From NCBI GenBank assembly GCA_028708945.1, contig JAQVXV010000001.1:62001-126000 (forward strand): 64,000 nt of DNA, read 5' to 3'. Each line of letters opens with the position of its first letter. The first letter of the stretch is position 1. The stretch comes from Bacilli bacterium. GTDB lineage: Bacteria; Bacillota_I; Bacilli_A; RF39; UBA660. Below, piece after piece: positions 16,927 through 25,536 of this stretch. The notes below the pieces were generated by a model. It was not told the DNA's origin. It saw nothing but the letters and a program-made list of their open reading frames with translations, and searched no databases. A program made the position numbers and the translations under genes.

Positions 16927-17252
16927 TGTTACAAACAATTATTGAAGGTATTACACCATATATATGGGAGATAATTGGAGTTATATTAACTACTATTACA
17001 AGTTATATAGGACTTAAAATAAAAAAAATTTATGAAAAAAAAGTAAATAATGAAACTAAACAACAAATTGTAAGATCCGTAGTAGAAATGGTAGAACAAT
17101 TGTCTAAAAAGAATAATTGGAATAGCGAAGAAAAGTATGAAAGAGCTAAAAAAACAATTATAAATATGGTGAATCAAACTGGTTTAAAAATTACTGAAAT
17201 CGAACTTGAAGTTTTAATTGAATCAGTATGTAATTCAATTAAAAAGAATTAA
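16926..17252 (+). CDS. Holin-like protein (LL-H family type)
   Basis: 108 residues with one N-terminal membrane segment (about 12-30, IWEIIGVILTTITSYIGL) and a basic, amphipathic helical C-terminus (TKQQIVRSVVEMVEQLS, KKTIINMVNQTGLKITEIEL). This matches phage LL-H-type holins, which pair with endolysins. The AGGAGGTAAATA site lies in the 3' end of the endolysin gene and the ATG overlaps its stop. No other phage structural gene surrounds the pair, so it is a remnant or a domesticated lysis module. Confidence 0.75.
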   Translation: MLQTIIEGITPYIWEIIGVILTTITSYIGLKIKKIYEKKVNNETKQQIVRSVVEMVEQLSKKNNWNSEEKYERAKKTIINMVNQTGLKITEIELEVLIESVCNSIKKN

Positions 17253-17275
17253 TTATAAAAGTTAATTCTTTTTTA
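17241..17275 (+). terminator. Terminator after the lysis pair
   Basis: AAAGAATTAA pairs with TTAATTCTTT around the stop codon, followed by TTTT. Confidence 0.7.
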
Positions 17276-17327
17276 TCTATAATATATTTTCTAAATAAAA
17301 GCATAATAAAAAAAGAGGTGATTATTT

Positions 17328-17810
17328 TTGCATAAAAGAATAGTTCATCCATTTGGACCAATATATGATAAAAATTCTAAAATCCTTTTTGTTGGGACAA
17401 TTGCTAGTGTAAAATCTAGAGAATATGGTTATCCTTATTCTAGTCCCTATAATCGTTTTTGGAGCATTTTAGAAATTATCTTTAATGAGAAAATAGATAA
17501 TCATAAATCTTTTTTATTAAAACATAATATAGCGCTTTGGGATTCAATTAAATCTTGTGATATTATTGGTTCTAGTGATGCTAGTATTAAAAATATAAAA
17601 GTGAATGAGTTATGGAAAATAACTAAAAATAGTAATGTTAAAATGGTTTTCACTAATGGTAAAAAAGCTTATAATATATATCAAAAATATATATATTCTA
17701 AAACTAATATTCCGGCAACATATCTTCCTTCTACTAGTTCAGCATATGCTTCTAAAACAATAGATGATTTAGTGCAAGACTATAAAATCATTTTAAAATA
17801 TCTGATTTAG
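17328..17810 (+). CDS. Hypoxanthine-DNA glycosylase (UDG superfamily family 6)
   Basis: 160 residues, starting with TTG behind GAGGTGAT; the N-terminus KRIVHPFGPIYD matches the family start, which supports this codon. ILFVGTIASVKSREYGYPYS and NRFWSILEIIF carry the uracil-glycosylase-like fold, IALWDSIKSCDIIGSSDASI holds the family's catalytic Asn/Asp region, and LPSTSSAYAS is the minor-groove loop. The enzyme removes deaminated adenine (hypoxanthine) from DNA. It is a single-gene unit with its own terminator. Confidence 0.88.
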   Translation: MHKRIVHPFGPIYDKNSKILFVGTIASVKSREYGYPYSSPYNRFWSILEIIFNEKIDNHKSFLLKHNIALWDSIKSCDIIGSSDASIKNIKVNELWKITKNSNVKMVFTNGKKAYNIYQKYIYSKTNIPATYLPSTSSAYASKTIDDLVQDYKIILKYLI

Positions 17811-17825
17811 TATAATTCAAAGAAT

Positions 17826-17864
17826 ATAGTCATATTTTGATAGGATTTCGGTGACTATTTTTTT
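17826..17864 (+). terminator. Terminator after the DNA glycosylase gene
   Basis: ATAGTCA pairs with TGACTAT, followed by seven T residues. Confidence 0.7.
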
Positions 17865-17875
17865 GATGGAAAAAT

Positions 17876-17904
17876 TTAACATAAAAATATTTTTATGATA
17901 TAGT
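17876..17904 (+). promoter_or_regulatory. SigA-type promoter for the GNAT gene
   Basis: TTAACA and TATAGT spaced by 17 bp, about 17 bases before the start codon. Confidence 0.5.
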
Positions 17905-17920
17905 ATTGTCGGGTGATTAT

Positions 17921-18490
17921 ATGGAGATGTTAGGGTCTAAAACAATAGAAACTGAAAGATTAATATTAAGACCTACAGAAGAAAAAGATTTAAAAACTTT
18001 ATTCGAAATTCTTTTAATACCAGAGGTTAATAAATATTATTTAACTACTAAAATAAGAAAAACATTTGAAGAAGATTATATTTGGCAAATGAAAAAATTA
18101 GAAAGAGCTAGAAATAATGATGTTTTTCAATGGAGTATAATAAAAAAAAAAAATAATGCTTGTGTTGGACAAATAAGTGTTCAAACAAAAGAAAATAGTC
18201 CAATTGATATAAGAGATATAGGATGGTTTATAGATCCAAAAGAACAAAGAAAAGGTTATGCCTATGAAGCTGCTAAAAATGTATTAAATTATATGTTTAA
18301 TGAAGTTAATATAAAAGCAATTGAAACATCATCAGCAGTTTGTAATCCAGCATCATTTCGTCTTATGGAAAAACTAGGATTTAATAAAAGAGGCAATGAG
18401 CTTCACAAACAAAAATATACATTTGTAGAAGAATTGGTAGATTGTTATTCTTATGGAATAACAAAAGAAGAATATAAAGAAGTAGCATAA
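17921..18490 (+). CDS. GNAT family N-acetyltransferase (RimJ/RimL-like)
   Basis: 189 residues from the ATG behind GGGTGAT. The start ETERLILRPTEEKDL is typical of RimJ/RimL-type enzymes; DIGWFIDPKEQRKGYAYEA contains the acetyl-CoA-binding Q/RxxGxA-like loop, and NPASFRLMEKLGF is the conserved C-terminal helix. It moves an acetyl group from acetyl-CoA to an amine, often a protein N-terminus or small molecule. The substrate is not predictable. It is a single-gene unit; the 190 bases after it hold nothing I can support. Confidence 0.9.
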   Translation: MEMLGSKTIETERLILRPTEEKDLKTLFEILLIPEVNKYYLTTKIRKTFEEDYIWQMKKLERARNNDVFQWSIIKKKNNACVGQISVQTKENSPIDIRDIGWFIDPKEQRKGYAYEAAKNVLNYMFNEVNIKAIETSSAVCNPASFRLMEKLGFNKRGNELHKQKYTFVEELVDCYSYGITKEEYKEVA

Positions 18491-18638
18491 TGAAGATATA
18501 AAATTCAAAGTAATGGATAATGTAAATACGGATGTACCAAATAACTATTTTGATATATTGTTGCTAAAAAATACAACAAATAATATTTTAAGCATATTTA
18601 TTTAAAGAGAATAATAGAATTTTTATTATATAATATGA

Positions 18639-18644
18639 TATAAT
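18639..18644 (+). promoter_or_regulatory. Extended -10 promoter for the 805-aa exoprotein
   Basis: TGA followed directly by TATAAT, about 40 bases before the start codon; no clear -35. Confidence 0.4.
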
Positions 18645-18683
18645 TTAGTCAGATAAATATAATAATTTAGGAGTTGATTAAAT

Positions 18684-21101
18684 ATGAATTTTTTGAAGAG
18701 TAAAAAATTAAAAATCACAGCAATAACAATATTGATATTAATAGTAATAGTAGGAGGTCTATTTATATATGAACCAAAAATAGAAGAGCCTACTATAGAT
18801 TTTGGATATCAGTTAGATGATGGTGAAGAACTTACAATTAAAAAAGTAAAGGCAGAACCAATTGAGGATGTTACCATTTATGCATATGATTTTAATTTTT
18901 CATCAGGTCAACCAGAAGGGGCAATCGAAATTTCAATACCTTATAGTGATAAAGGTATAAAAAAAGAAGAAGAAAAAATTTCGATATGTGCAAAATATTT
19001 TAATGAGGAAACAAAACAATGGGAAGACGTTTTTTATATAGTTGATCCTGAAGAAAATGTAGTTAAAATAATAACTGACCATCTTTCTACTTATGCTGTA
19101 TTTAAAATTACTAATCCTAATAAAAGAAGTGCCTACATAAGTGAAGTAAATGCTTATGCAGCTTATTTATCAAAAGAAAAAGCAGTTAAAATGATTGAAA
19201 CTTATGCTGAGCAAGGACCAAATTGGAAAGAAGATGTTGTTAAATCAACACTTGAAACTTTTGGCAGTTTGCCAATGTTTTTGGCAACTTCTGCATCAAC
19301 AGTTATAACTCTAGGTGGGGCTTATGATTCATATGTTACTAAAGCTTTTAACGATTCTATATCCAACCTTGGAATTGCAACTGCTTGTGCCCAACTTGCA
19401 TATGATGCTTATAATAATGGGTTAAATAGTAAAGAAACATCAGTAAGTGCTTGGAAGACAACTTTAAATGTTGCTATTAACTTTACTACACCTTCTATCC
19501 AATTGGCGTATGTAGGTGTAGGAATGATTGATCTTGCTTTAACAGATGTAAGCACCTTTGCAGTATCAAATAAATACAGAAGCACTAAAAACATGTACGA
19601 TGAGTATTATAAACGTAATAATATAAAGAGAAACGTTAAAGATTGGGTAAAAATATTTGAAAAAATATATAAAGATAATAAAGCAGACCCACAAATGACA
19701 TTAGATTTAATCAGTAAAGAAATAGATAGATATGTTAACGAATACTGGGAAGTTGCAGCAACAGATTATTCTAGTTGGATCGATTCTTATGATAAAAATG
19801 GAACTTTAGCAAAATATCCTTGGCCTGAAGCAAAGCATCGTGAAAATATATCAAATGTTCATAAAGAAGAATTATATTCATTACTTCAATCAACTTTTAG
19901 AGTGATGAGCCGTAATATCTATCTAGATAGTATTGCGGAAAGGCAAAAAGAATATGAAAAGCTTGCCAAAGAATACAATCAAAAATATACAGTAAATATT
20001 CGTGAAAATAAAAAAAATAATGAAAAATCTACTTGGGCTGGTTATTACGCAAGATTTTCTCCAATTTCAAGCAAAGCAGATATAAGATCTTGGACAATTA
20101 AGTTAGACGAAAATGGTGAAGGAAAGATAACATTTTCTTTGTTAGGACATCAAATAGCAGGATATCCGATGAAAATAGATTTATATAAAGATGGTAGTGC
20201 TATTGAAAGTGGGGAAAAAAGTTTAACTGTAACATTAAAAACATTTAAAACAAAACAACAAAACATTAATTTAACCCCAAGGAAAGCAAAAGAAGAAGAA
20301 AAAGAAGAGCCAATAGAAGAAGATAAAAAAGGACACGATAAACAACCTGTCGAAGAATCAAATCCATGGTATCAGGCAATAATTATGGCAACGGATAACT
20401 CTAAAGCTTTTGCAGGATGGAGTGCTGTATTAGCTTATCCAGATAATGTTGCACCAGATTTGAAAAATATGTATAAAACATTTAAAGCGGATGGAAAATG
20501 TGAAATATATTTTCAAAGCTCAGACATTGAATCACTTGATGGGCCGAGACAGTTTTGGCTTTATAAGAATAGTGCAGATTTACTTGCTAAGAAAAAACCT
20601 GATCAAATAGTAACGTTTTCTCTTTCTGGTTCATATTCCGGAGAGATGCAAGGAGAACCACTTTATAAAATTATAGTAAAAGCAGCACCAAAAAAAGACG
20701 AAGGTGATGGACTTGAAGCTATCAGTGGTAAATATTCCTCTTATATGATTTATTCTTTATATATTCAAGAATATGATCTTAATGGAAGCCCGGCAGAGAT
20801 GAGAAATGAAGAAAGATTTGGTATGTATGAAAAACCATCAGGAGTTGTTACTCTTCATTATAATGGGGAGACATTATCTTTTATCAGTTCTGGAAATCCT
20901 AATCAAAGTTTTGGAAATGAAATACTATTAGATAAATTATCTAATTCGCGCTATCAAAAAATTATAAATAACAATGGAACAATTAACACTTATTTAGTAG
21001 AGATTGGTGCTATTGGCAACAGTGCTACGGTAACTATAAATACAGATAATAATGCATCACCTAAAAGAGTTTTAAAACAAGAATATAGATTAATTAAATA
21101 A
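18684..21101 (+). CDS. Large membrane-anchored extracellular protein
   Basis: 805 residues behind AGGAGTTGATTAA. An N-terminal anchor (about residues 9-29, ITAITILILIVIVGGLFI) has no clear signal-peptidase site. Residues 40-150 resemble a ZU5-like surface domain (EISIPYS, WEDVF, ITDHLSTYAVFKI). Residues about 155-290 hold helices with small residues (LATSASTVITLGGAY, YVGVGMIDLAL), possibly a membrane-active or lipid-facing part. A helical stalk and a second beta-rich half follow after a charged linker (EEEKEEPIEEDKKGHDKQ). Overall function unknown. It is followed 16 bases later by a small membrane protein, likely co-transcribed. Confidence 0.6.
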   Translation: MNFLKSKKLKITAITILILIVIVGGLFIYEPKIEEPTIDFGYQLDDGEELTIKKVKAEPIEDVTIYAYDFNFSSGQPEGAIEISIPYSDKGIKKEEEKISICAKYFNEETKQWEDVFYIVDPEENVVKIITDHLSTYAVFKITNPNKRSAYISEVNAYAAYLSKEKAVKMIETYAEQGPNWKEDVVKSTLETFGSLPMFLATSASTVITLGGAYDSYVTKAFNDSISNLGIATACAQLAYDAYNNGLNSKETSVSAWKTTLNVAINFTTPSIQLAYVGVGMIDLALTDVSTFAVSNKYRSTKNMYDEYYKRNNIKRNVKDWVKIFEKIYKDNKADPQMTLDLISKEIDRYVNEYWEVAATDYSSWIDSYDKNGTLAKYPWPEAKHRENISNVHKEELYSLLQSTFRVMSRNIYLDSIAERQKEYEKLAKEYNQKYTVNIRENKKNNEKSTWAGYYARFSPISSKADIRSWTIKLDENGEGKITFSLLGHQIAGYPMKIDLYKDGSAIESGEKSLTVTLKTFKTKQQNINLTPRKAKEEEKEEPIEEDKKGHDKQPVEESNPWYQAIIMATDNSKAFAGWSAVLAYPDNVAPDLKNMYKTFKADGKCEIYFQSSDIESLDGPRQFWLYKNSADLLAKKKPDQIVTFSLSGSYSGEMQGEPLYKIIVKAAPKKDEGDGLEAISGKYSSYMIYSLYIQEYDLNGSPAEMRNEERFGMYEKPSGVVTLHYNGETLSFISSGNPNQSFGNEILLDKLSNSRYQKIINNNGTINTYLVEIGAIGNSATVTINTDNNASPKRVLKQEYRLIK

Positions 21102-21117
21102 AGGTAAGGTAATTATT

Positions 21118-21588
21118 ATGGCAAAGAAAAAAAATAAAAAAATTAACCCATTTATCTTAATGCTAATTTACGCATCTTTAATATTTGCACTATATATCAG
21201 TTTAAGTACTTGGACATTGGTTATATTTGGAGATTCTGTTTTAGGTACTGTAGATAGTTATCAAAGCAGATTAGATGATATAACAAGTGAAACAAATAAA
21301 TCGCGAACTATATCTAAAGGTTATTATTTTATAGTTGATAATAAAGAATATAATGGACATATAATTTATAATAGTGATGAATTATGGCCAGATTTAGAAA
21401 AAGGTGAAACCCGATCTGAGAGAATCACCTATCTTCCAATTTTTCCTTATATAAATAAACCATCTATGTTAGTCGAACTTGATGAAATGGGAACCTTTAG
21501 TATTTTGTATCACATAATTGCACCAATTGGTTATATATTTCTATTTAGTCTTGTTGATAAAACAAATAAAAGAACTAAAAAAGGATAG
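21118..21588 (+). CDS. Two-helix membrane protein (DUF3592-like topology)
   Basis: 156 residues. A membrane helix at about 12-36, an extracellular-type domain of about 80 residues (GTVDSYQSR..., GYYFIVDNKEYNGH, ITYLPIFPYINKPSML), and a second helix at about 125-145. The domain pattern, in which a short beta domain is held between two helices, resembles DUF3592 proteins, but identity is weak by eye. It likely forms a unit with the large exoprotein upstream and ends in a strong terminator. Confidence 0.55.
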   Translation: MAKKKNKKINPFILMLIYASLIFALYISLSTWTLVIFGDSVLGTVDSYQSRLDDITSETNKSRTISKGYYFIVDNKEYNGHIIYNSDELWPDLEKGETRSERITYLPIFPYINKPSMLVELDEMGTFSILYHIIAPIGYIFLFSLVDKTNKRTKKG

Positions 21589-21608
21589 TATAAATATACT
21601 ATCCTTTT
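21579..21608 (+). terminator. Terminator after the exoprotein unit
   Basis: A 13-bp perfect stem AAAAGGATAGTAT/ATACTATCCTTTT with a four-base loop overlaps the stop codon. Confidence 0.75.
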
Positions 21609-21670
21609 AATATAAAGTTTATATTACTAATAATAAATTATGTGTCATTGCAAAAATCAGGTTTTTTTGT

Positions 21671-22145
21671 TAATATGGTAATGATGATAGCGAGGAATAT
21701 TATGAAGAGAAAAGGATTTACATTAATAGAATTATTAGCAGTTATTATTATACTTGCTATAATAGCTTTAATAGCAACGCCTAGAATTATAGAACTTGTA
21801 GATAAGGCAAAAGAAAGTTCATTTGAAAGACAAAAGGAATTTATTTTAGATGCTGCTAAAATGTATACTTTTAAAAATCCAAATGTTAAAGAATTGGGAT
21901 ATGTTACATTAAGGGAATTAATTGATAATAATTATATTGAATCGGGCATTAAAGATAATAAAGGAAATGTTTTAGATGATATTTATATCGTTAATTTAGA
22001 ATCTAATCATGTTGTTACAACTACCAAAACTGAAGGTGAAGTCATTAATATAAACAATTCTATTGGATTACCATTAAATAAACTTATAATAAGCGGAAAA
22101 AGTGATCAAACAATTCCAAGTGGATATACATTTTATGATTATATT
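21671..22145 (+). repeat. Near-identical 5' segment shared by the two adhesin genes (copy 1)
   Basis: About 475 bases match 23888-24364 with roughly six differences by eye, starting upstream of the ribosome binding site and ending abruptly after the codons for YDYI. Confidence 0.85.
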
Positions 22146-23813
22146 AGAATAACTAATGATAGTGATAATGGTTATCACAATAGTATTAATACGGGTATTC
22201 CTTTTAACACAGCAAATAAGATTGAATTTAAATATAAATCAACAGACACATTAAGCAATATTTTATTTATGTGTGGATATGTTTCTTCTACTAGTAAAGC
22301 GGCCCCTTATATCGCTGCATCCGTTGGCAGTAATGTTACTACTAACAGTTTTACAAACTCAACGCTTACACCAAATAATATTACTCGAGGTCAAGCATCT
22401 GATGGTACAATTAAAAGTTTTATATTAGATTATACATCCAGTAATACTAATAGTATTTCTTTTGGTAGTTGGAGTGACATCTCATGGTCTAGAACAATTG
22501 ACTGGTATTCTTTTAAAATATGGAATAACGGTACATTATTACGTAATTTTATACCAGCTAAAAGAAATAGTGATAATATATTAGGAATGTATGACTTGGT
22601 AAATAATGTATTTTACACAAATGCAGGAACAGGGGCGTTTACCGCGGGTAGTGAAATAATATTACCAAGCCCAGATATTCCTATTGAAATAAAAAGTGTA
22701 AGTAATTTTGATTTAGTGAGTAGAACACCAAATATATTAAATAATGGTAATTTTACAAATGGAACAACAAGTTGGACTGCGACAACTGGAAGTCTTTCTG
22801 TGAATAATAAAATTCTAAAACTAACTGCTTCATCAATACCAACAGTAGTAATTCAATCAGATACTAATGAACCTTGCATTGTTGGAAACAAATATTTTTT
22901 AAGAGCAAGAGTAAGAAGATTAGATGGAAATTCATTAATTGATATTAGATTGAGAGGAACTACTTCAGCTACGAATAGTGTGGTGGCAAAAAATATTAAT
23001 TCGTTTGTTGTCGGAGAATGGCAATATATATTTGGGATAGCTACTGTTACAAGTGAACTAACCGGTAATATTAGATTTGGTATATATATTAACAATATTG
23101 CTAACGGTCAGGTTGAAGTAGATGGGAATTATGGTGTCATGTTAATCCCTATGGGTAAAGATGCCTCACATAGTTTGTTTTTGAAAACAGAAAATGAAAT
23201 GAATACGTTATTTTCTAATTATATAGATAAAAAAGAAAATATAATCAATTTTCCATACACATTAAGAAGCCTACCAGACGGAACAAAAGATTATATAGAA
23301 ATAGATAATGTAAAAAAGACAGCTAAATTGTATAAGAATATAGAAAATATAGTTTTAACTGGAACAGAAGTATGGAATAAAAATGCTGATAAGGGAAATT
23401 TTATTTCTTTTTTCCTATCAAAAACAGCGCATGGAATTATACAAGGAACCACTGTTCAAATGTGTTCGCACGCTCCCTTTATGAATTGGAACCCACCATC
23501 AGGCAATTATTGGTGGAATGCATCATCTTCAGTAGGAATGAGATTGCATAAGTCATTTATATCAGATTATGATAATTTAACGACAGACTATCAAAGAGTA
23601 TTGGCTTTTAAAACTTGGTTAACAAGTCAATACAATGCAGGAACACCTGTAACAGTACAATATAAATTAGCAACACCAGAGATAATAAATTTGGATTATG
23701 ATAAATATAAGAATATTGTTACTTATAAAGGATTTACTAATATATATAAAACTGGAATAAAATCAAATATGGAAATAGAAATATTTATTAATGAAAAAAA
23801 CAAACTAATTTAA
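21702..23813 (+). CDS. Prepilin-like adhesin 1 with lectin-like and phage-tail-like modules
   Basis: 703 residues from the ATG behind GCGAGGA. The start MKRKGFTLIELLAVIIILAI is a class III-type prepilin signal (cleavage after G, Glu at +5). Residues to about 148 form a pseudopilin-like head almost identical to the next gene. Then comes a LamG-like beta domain ending in NFIPAKRNSDNILGMYDL and NAGTGAFTAG, a CBM4/9-like domain (NNGNFTNGTTSWTATTGSL...), and a part common in phage tail proteins (TLRSLPDGTKDYIEID, VTVQYKLATPEIINL). The last about 40 residues again match the neighbour. An assembly system is not in this window. A carbohydrate- or surface-binding role is inferred. Confidence 0.7.
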   Translation: MKRKGFTLIELLAVIIILAIIALIATPRIIELVDKAKESSFERQKEFILDAAKMYTFKNPNVKELGYVTLRELIDNNYIESGIKDNKGNVLDDIYIVNLESNHVVTTTKTEGEVININNSIGLPLNKLIISGKSDQTIPSGYTFYDYIRITNDSDNGYHNSINTGIPFNTANKIEFKYKSTDTLSNILFMCGYVSSTSKAAPYIAASVGSNVTTNSFTNSTLTPNNITRGQASDGTIKSFILDYTSSNTNSISFGSWSDISWSRTIDWYSFKIWNNGTLLRNFIPAKRNSDNILGMYDLVNNVFYTNAGTGAFTAGSEIILPSPDIPIEIKSVSNFDLVSRTPNILNNGNFTNGTTSWTATTGSLSVNNKILKLTASSIPTVVIQSDTNEPCIVGNKYFLRARVRRLDGNSLIDIRLRGTTSATNSVVAKNINSFVVGEWQYIFGIATVTSELTGNIRFGIYINNIANGQVEVDGNYGVMLIPMGKDASHSLFLKTENEMNTLFSNYIDKKENIINFPYTLRSLPDGTKDYIEIDNVKKTAKLYKNIENIVLTGTEVWNKNADKGNFISFFLSKTAHGIIQGTTVQMCSHAPFMNWNPPSGNYWWNASSSVGMRLHKSFISDYDNLTTDYQRVLAFKTWLTSQYNAGTPVTVQYKLATPEIINLDYDKYKNIVTYKGFTNIYKTGIKSNMEIEIFINEKNKLI

Positions 23814-23827
23814 GTTTATTTTTTTAA
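23800..23827 (+). terminator. Terminator after adhesin 1
   Basis: AAACT pairs with AGTTT around AATTTA, followed by ATTTTTTT; it is a weaker copy of the terminator after adhesin 2. Confidence 0.5.
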
Positions 23828-23887
23828 TAATTTTTTTCATTATTGTAAAATATAAACCTTTAAATCTTGCAAAAATATAAGGTTTTT

Positions 23888-24364
23888 GTTAATATGGTAA
23901 TGGTGATAGCGAGGAATATTATGAAGAGAAAAGGATTTACATTAATAGAATTATTAGCAGTTATTATTATACTTGCTATAATAGCTTTAATAGCAATGCC
24001 TAGAATTATAGAACTTGTAGATAAGGCAAAAGAAAGTTCATTTGAAAGACAAAAGGAATTTATTTTAGATGCTGCTAAAATGTATACTTTTAAAAATCCA
24101 AATGTTAAAGAATTGGGATATGTTACATTAAGGGAATTAATTGATAATAATTATATTGAATCGGGCATTAAAGATAATAAAGGAAATGTTTTAGATGATA
24201 TTTATATCGTTAATTTAGAATCTAACCATGTTGTTACAACTACCAAAACTGAAGGTGAAGTCATTAATATAAACAATTCTATTGGACTACCATTAAATAA
24301 ACTTATAATAAGCGGAAAAAGTGATCAAACAATTCCAAGTGGATATACCTTTTATGATTATATT
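23888..24364 (+). repeat. Near-identical 5' segment shared by the two adhesin genes (copy 2)
   Basis: Counterpart of 21671-22145. A second, shorter shared segment closes both genes (23676-23794 and 25388-25506, about seven differences in 119 bases), so the variable centre is bracketed by homology. Confidence 0.85.
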
Positions 24365-25510
24365 TCCTTATCTGGAGCACAATATATAGATAGTGGTGTT
24401 ATTCCAAATAACAATACAAGTGTATTTGTTGATTGCAAACCAACCGTTTCAGGAAGATGGATATTTGGAAGTCGAATTACAAGTGCCTCATCAACTGATA
24501 GATTAGGACTTTATGTAAACACAAATGCAAATATGTTTCCACAGTATAATGCTCAAGGAATATCAACTATCAATATTACCAATACATTACTTAGAACAAG
24601 GCATAAATTATCAAAAAATGAGTATTGGGTTAATGGTACTAAATTACACACATTTACAGAAAAAAACTTTAATGGTACAAATACTGTGTATATCGGAGCT
24701 ATGAATCAAACCTCAGTAGATGCAAGAATTTTTTCAGGAGATATATACCAAGCGAAAATTTGGCAAGGCAATACTTTAATTAGAAATTATATTCCAAGTG
24801 TTCGTACTAGTGATAATGTTGTAGGTTTATATGATCTAGTAAATGGTGTGTTTTATACAAATAAAGGAACAGGAAATTTTGTTAGAGGAAACTTAATAAC
24901 GATACATAATCCTGATAATCCATATGAGATAAATAATGTAGACAATTTTAATTTAATAAGTACTGATGGTGAAAATGAAAGTAGTTATAATTTCCCATAT
25001 GTATTAAGAAGTTTAAACAATGGCGTAAAAGATTATATTGAAATTGATAATGTAGGAAAAACAGCAAAATTATATAAAAATATAGGCGAAGAAATATTTG
25101 ATGGAACAGAAACGTGGGCTTTTGAGAGTTCAAGTGCTAGATTTTACACTTCGGTTGAAGCTAAAAAAAGTAGAGGATCAGTAGCCTCTTTAGCGCCAAT
25201 ATCAAGTACACATTTTAAAACTGTTGGAAACAAGAACGACAATGATCTAACAATGCGTGAAGGCGGAAATAAGAATGTAATGTTTAAATATTCAGCACTA
25301 GGAAACAATGTCAGTAGTTTTAAATCGTGGCTTGTAGATCAACACTCTAAAGAGACACCTTTAAAAATACAATATGAACTTGAAAATCCAGAGATAATAA
25401 ATTTGGATTACGAAAAATATAAGAATATTGTTACGTATAAAGGTTTTACTAATATATATAAAACTGGCATAAAATCAAATATAGAAATAGAAATATTTAT
25501 AAATGAATAA
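23921..25510 (+). CDS. Prepilin-like adhesin 2, paralogue of the preceding gene
   Basis: 529 residues. The first about 148 residues differ from adhesin 1 at one position only (Met for Thr at residue 26), and the 5' DNA including about 30 bases upstream of the ATG is nearly identical. After YTFYDYI the sequence changes completely to a LamG-like domain (SLSGAQYIDSGVIPNNN ... NYIPSVRTSDNVVGLYDL, TNKGTGNFVRGN), then a phage-tail-like part (VLRSLNNGVKDYIEID, LKIQYELENPEIINL). The CBM-like insert of adhesin 1 is absent. The terminal about 40 residues match again. Confidence 0.7.
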   Translation: MKRKGFTLIELLAVIIILAIIALIAMPRIIELVDKAKESSFERQKEFILDAAKMYTFKNPNVKELGYVTLRELIDNNYIESGIKDNKGNVLDDIYIVNLESNHVVTTTKTEGEVININNSIGLPLNKLIISGKSDQTIPSGYTFYDYISLSGAQYIDSGVIPNNNTSVFVDCKPTVSGRWIFGSRITSASSTDRLGLYVNTNANMFPQYNAQGISTINITNTLLRTRHKLSKNEYWVNGTKLHTFTEKNFNGTNTVYIGAMNQTSVDARIFSGDIYQAKIWQGNTLIRNYIPSVRTSDNVVGLYDLVNGVFYTNKGTGNFVRGNLITIHNPDNPYEINNVDNFNLISTDGENESSYNFPYVLRSLNNGVKDYIEIDNVGKTAKLYKNIGEEIFDGTETWAFESSSARFYTSVEAKKSRGSVASLAPISSTHFKTVGNKNDNDLTMREGGNKNVMFKYSALGNNVSSFKSWLVDQHSKETPLKIQYELENPEIINLDYEKYKNIVTYKGFTNIYKTGIKSNIEIEIFINE

Positions 25511-25536
25511 AACGAACTAATTTAAGTTCGTTTTTT
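25511..25536. terminator. Terminator after adhesin 2
   Basis: AACGAACT pairs with AGTTCGTT around AATTTA and runs into six T residues; it overlaps the 3' end of the convergent gene. Confidence 0.75.

Noticed and set aside
15414..17252. A complete prophage
   Set aside because: Only lysin and holin are present; no integrase, portal, terminase, capsid or tail gene lies nearby.
18491..18683. Small ORF starting at about 18512 in the gap after the GNAT gene
   Set aside because: About 30 codons without a ribosome binding site, motif or composition that would set it apart from chance.
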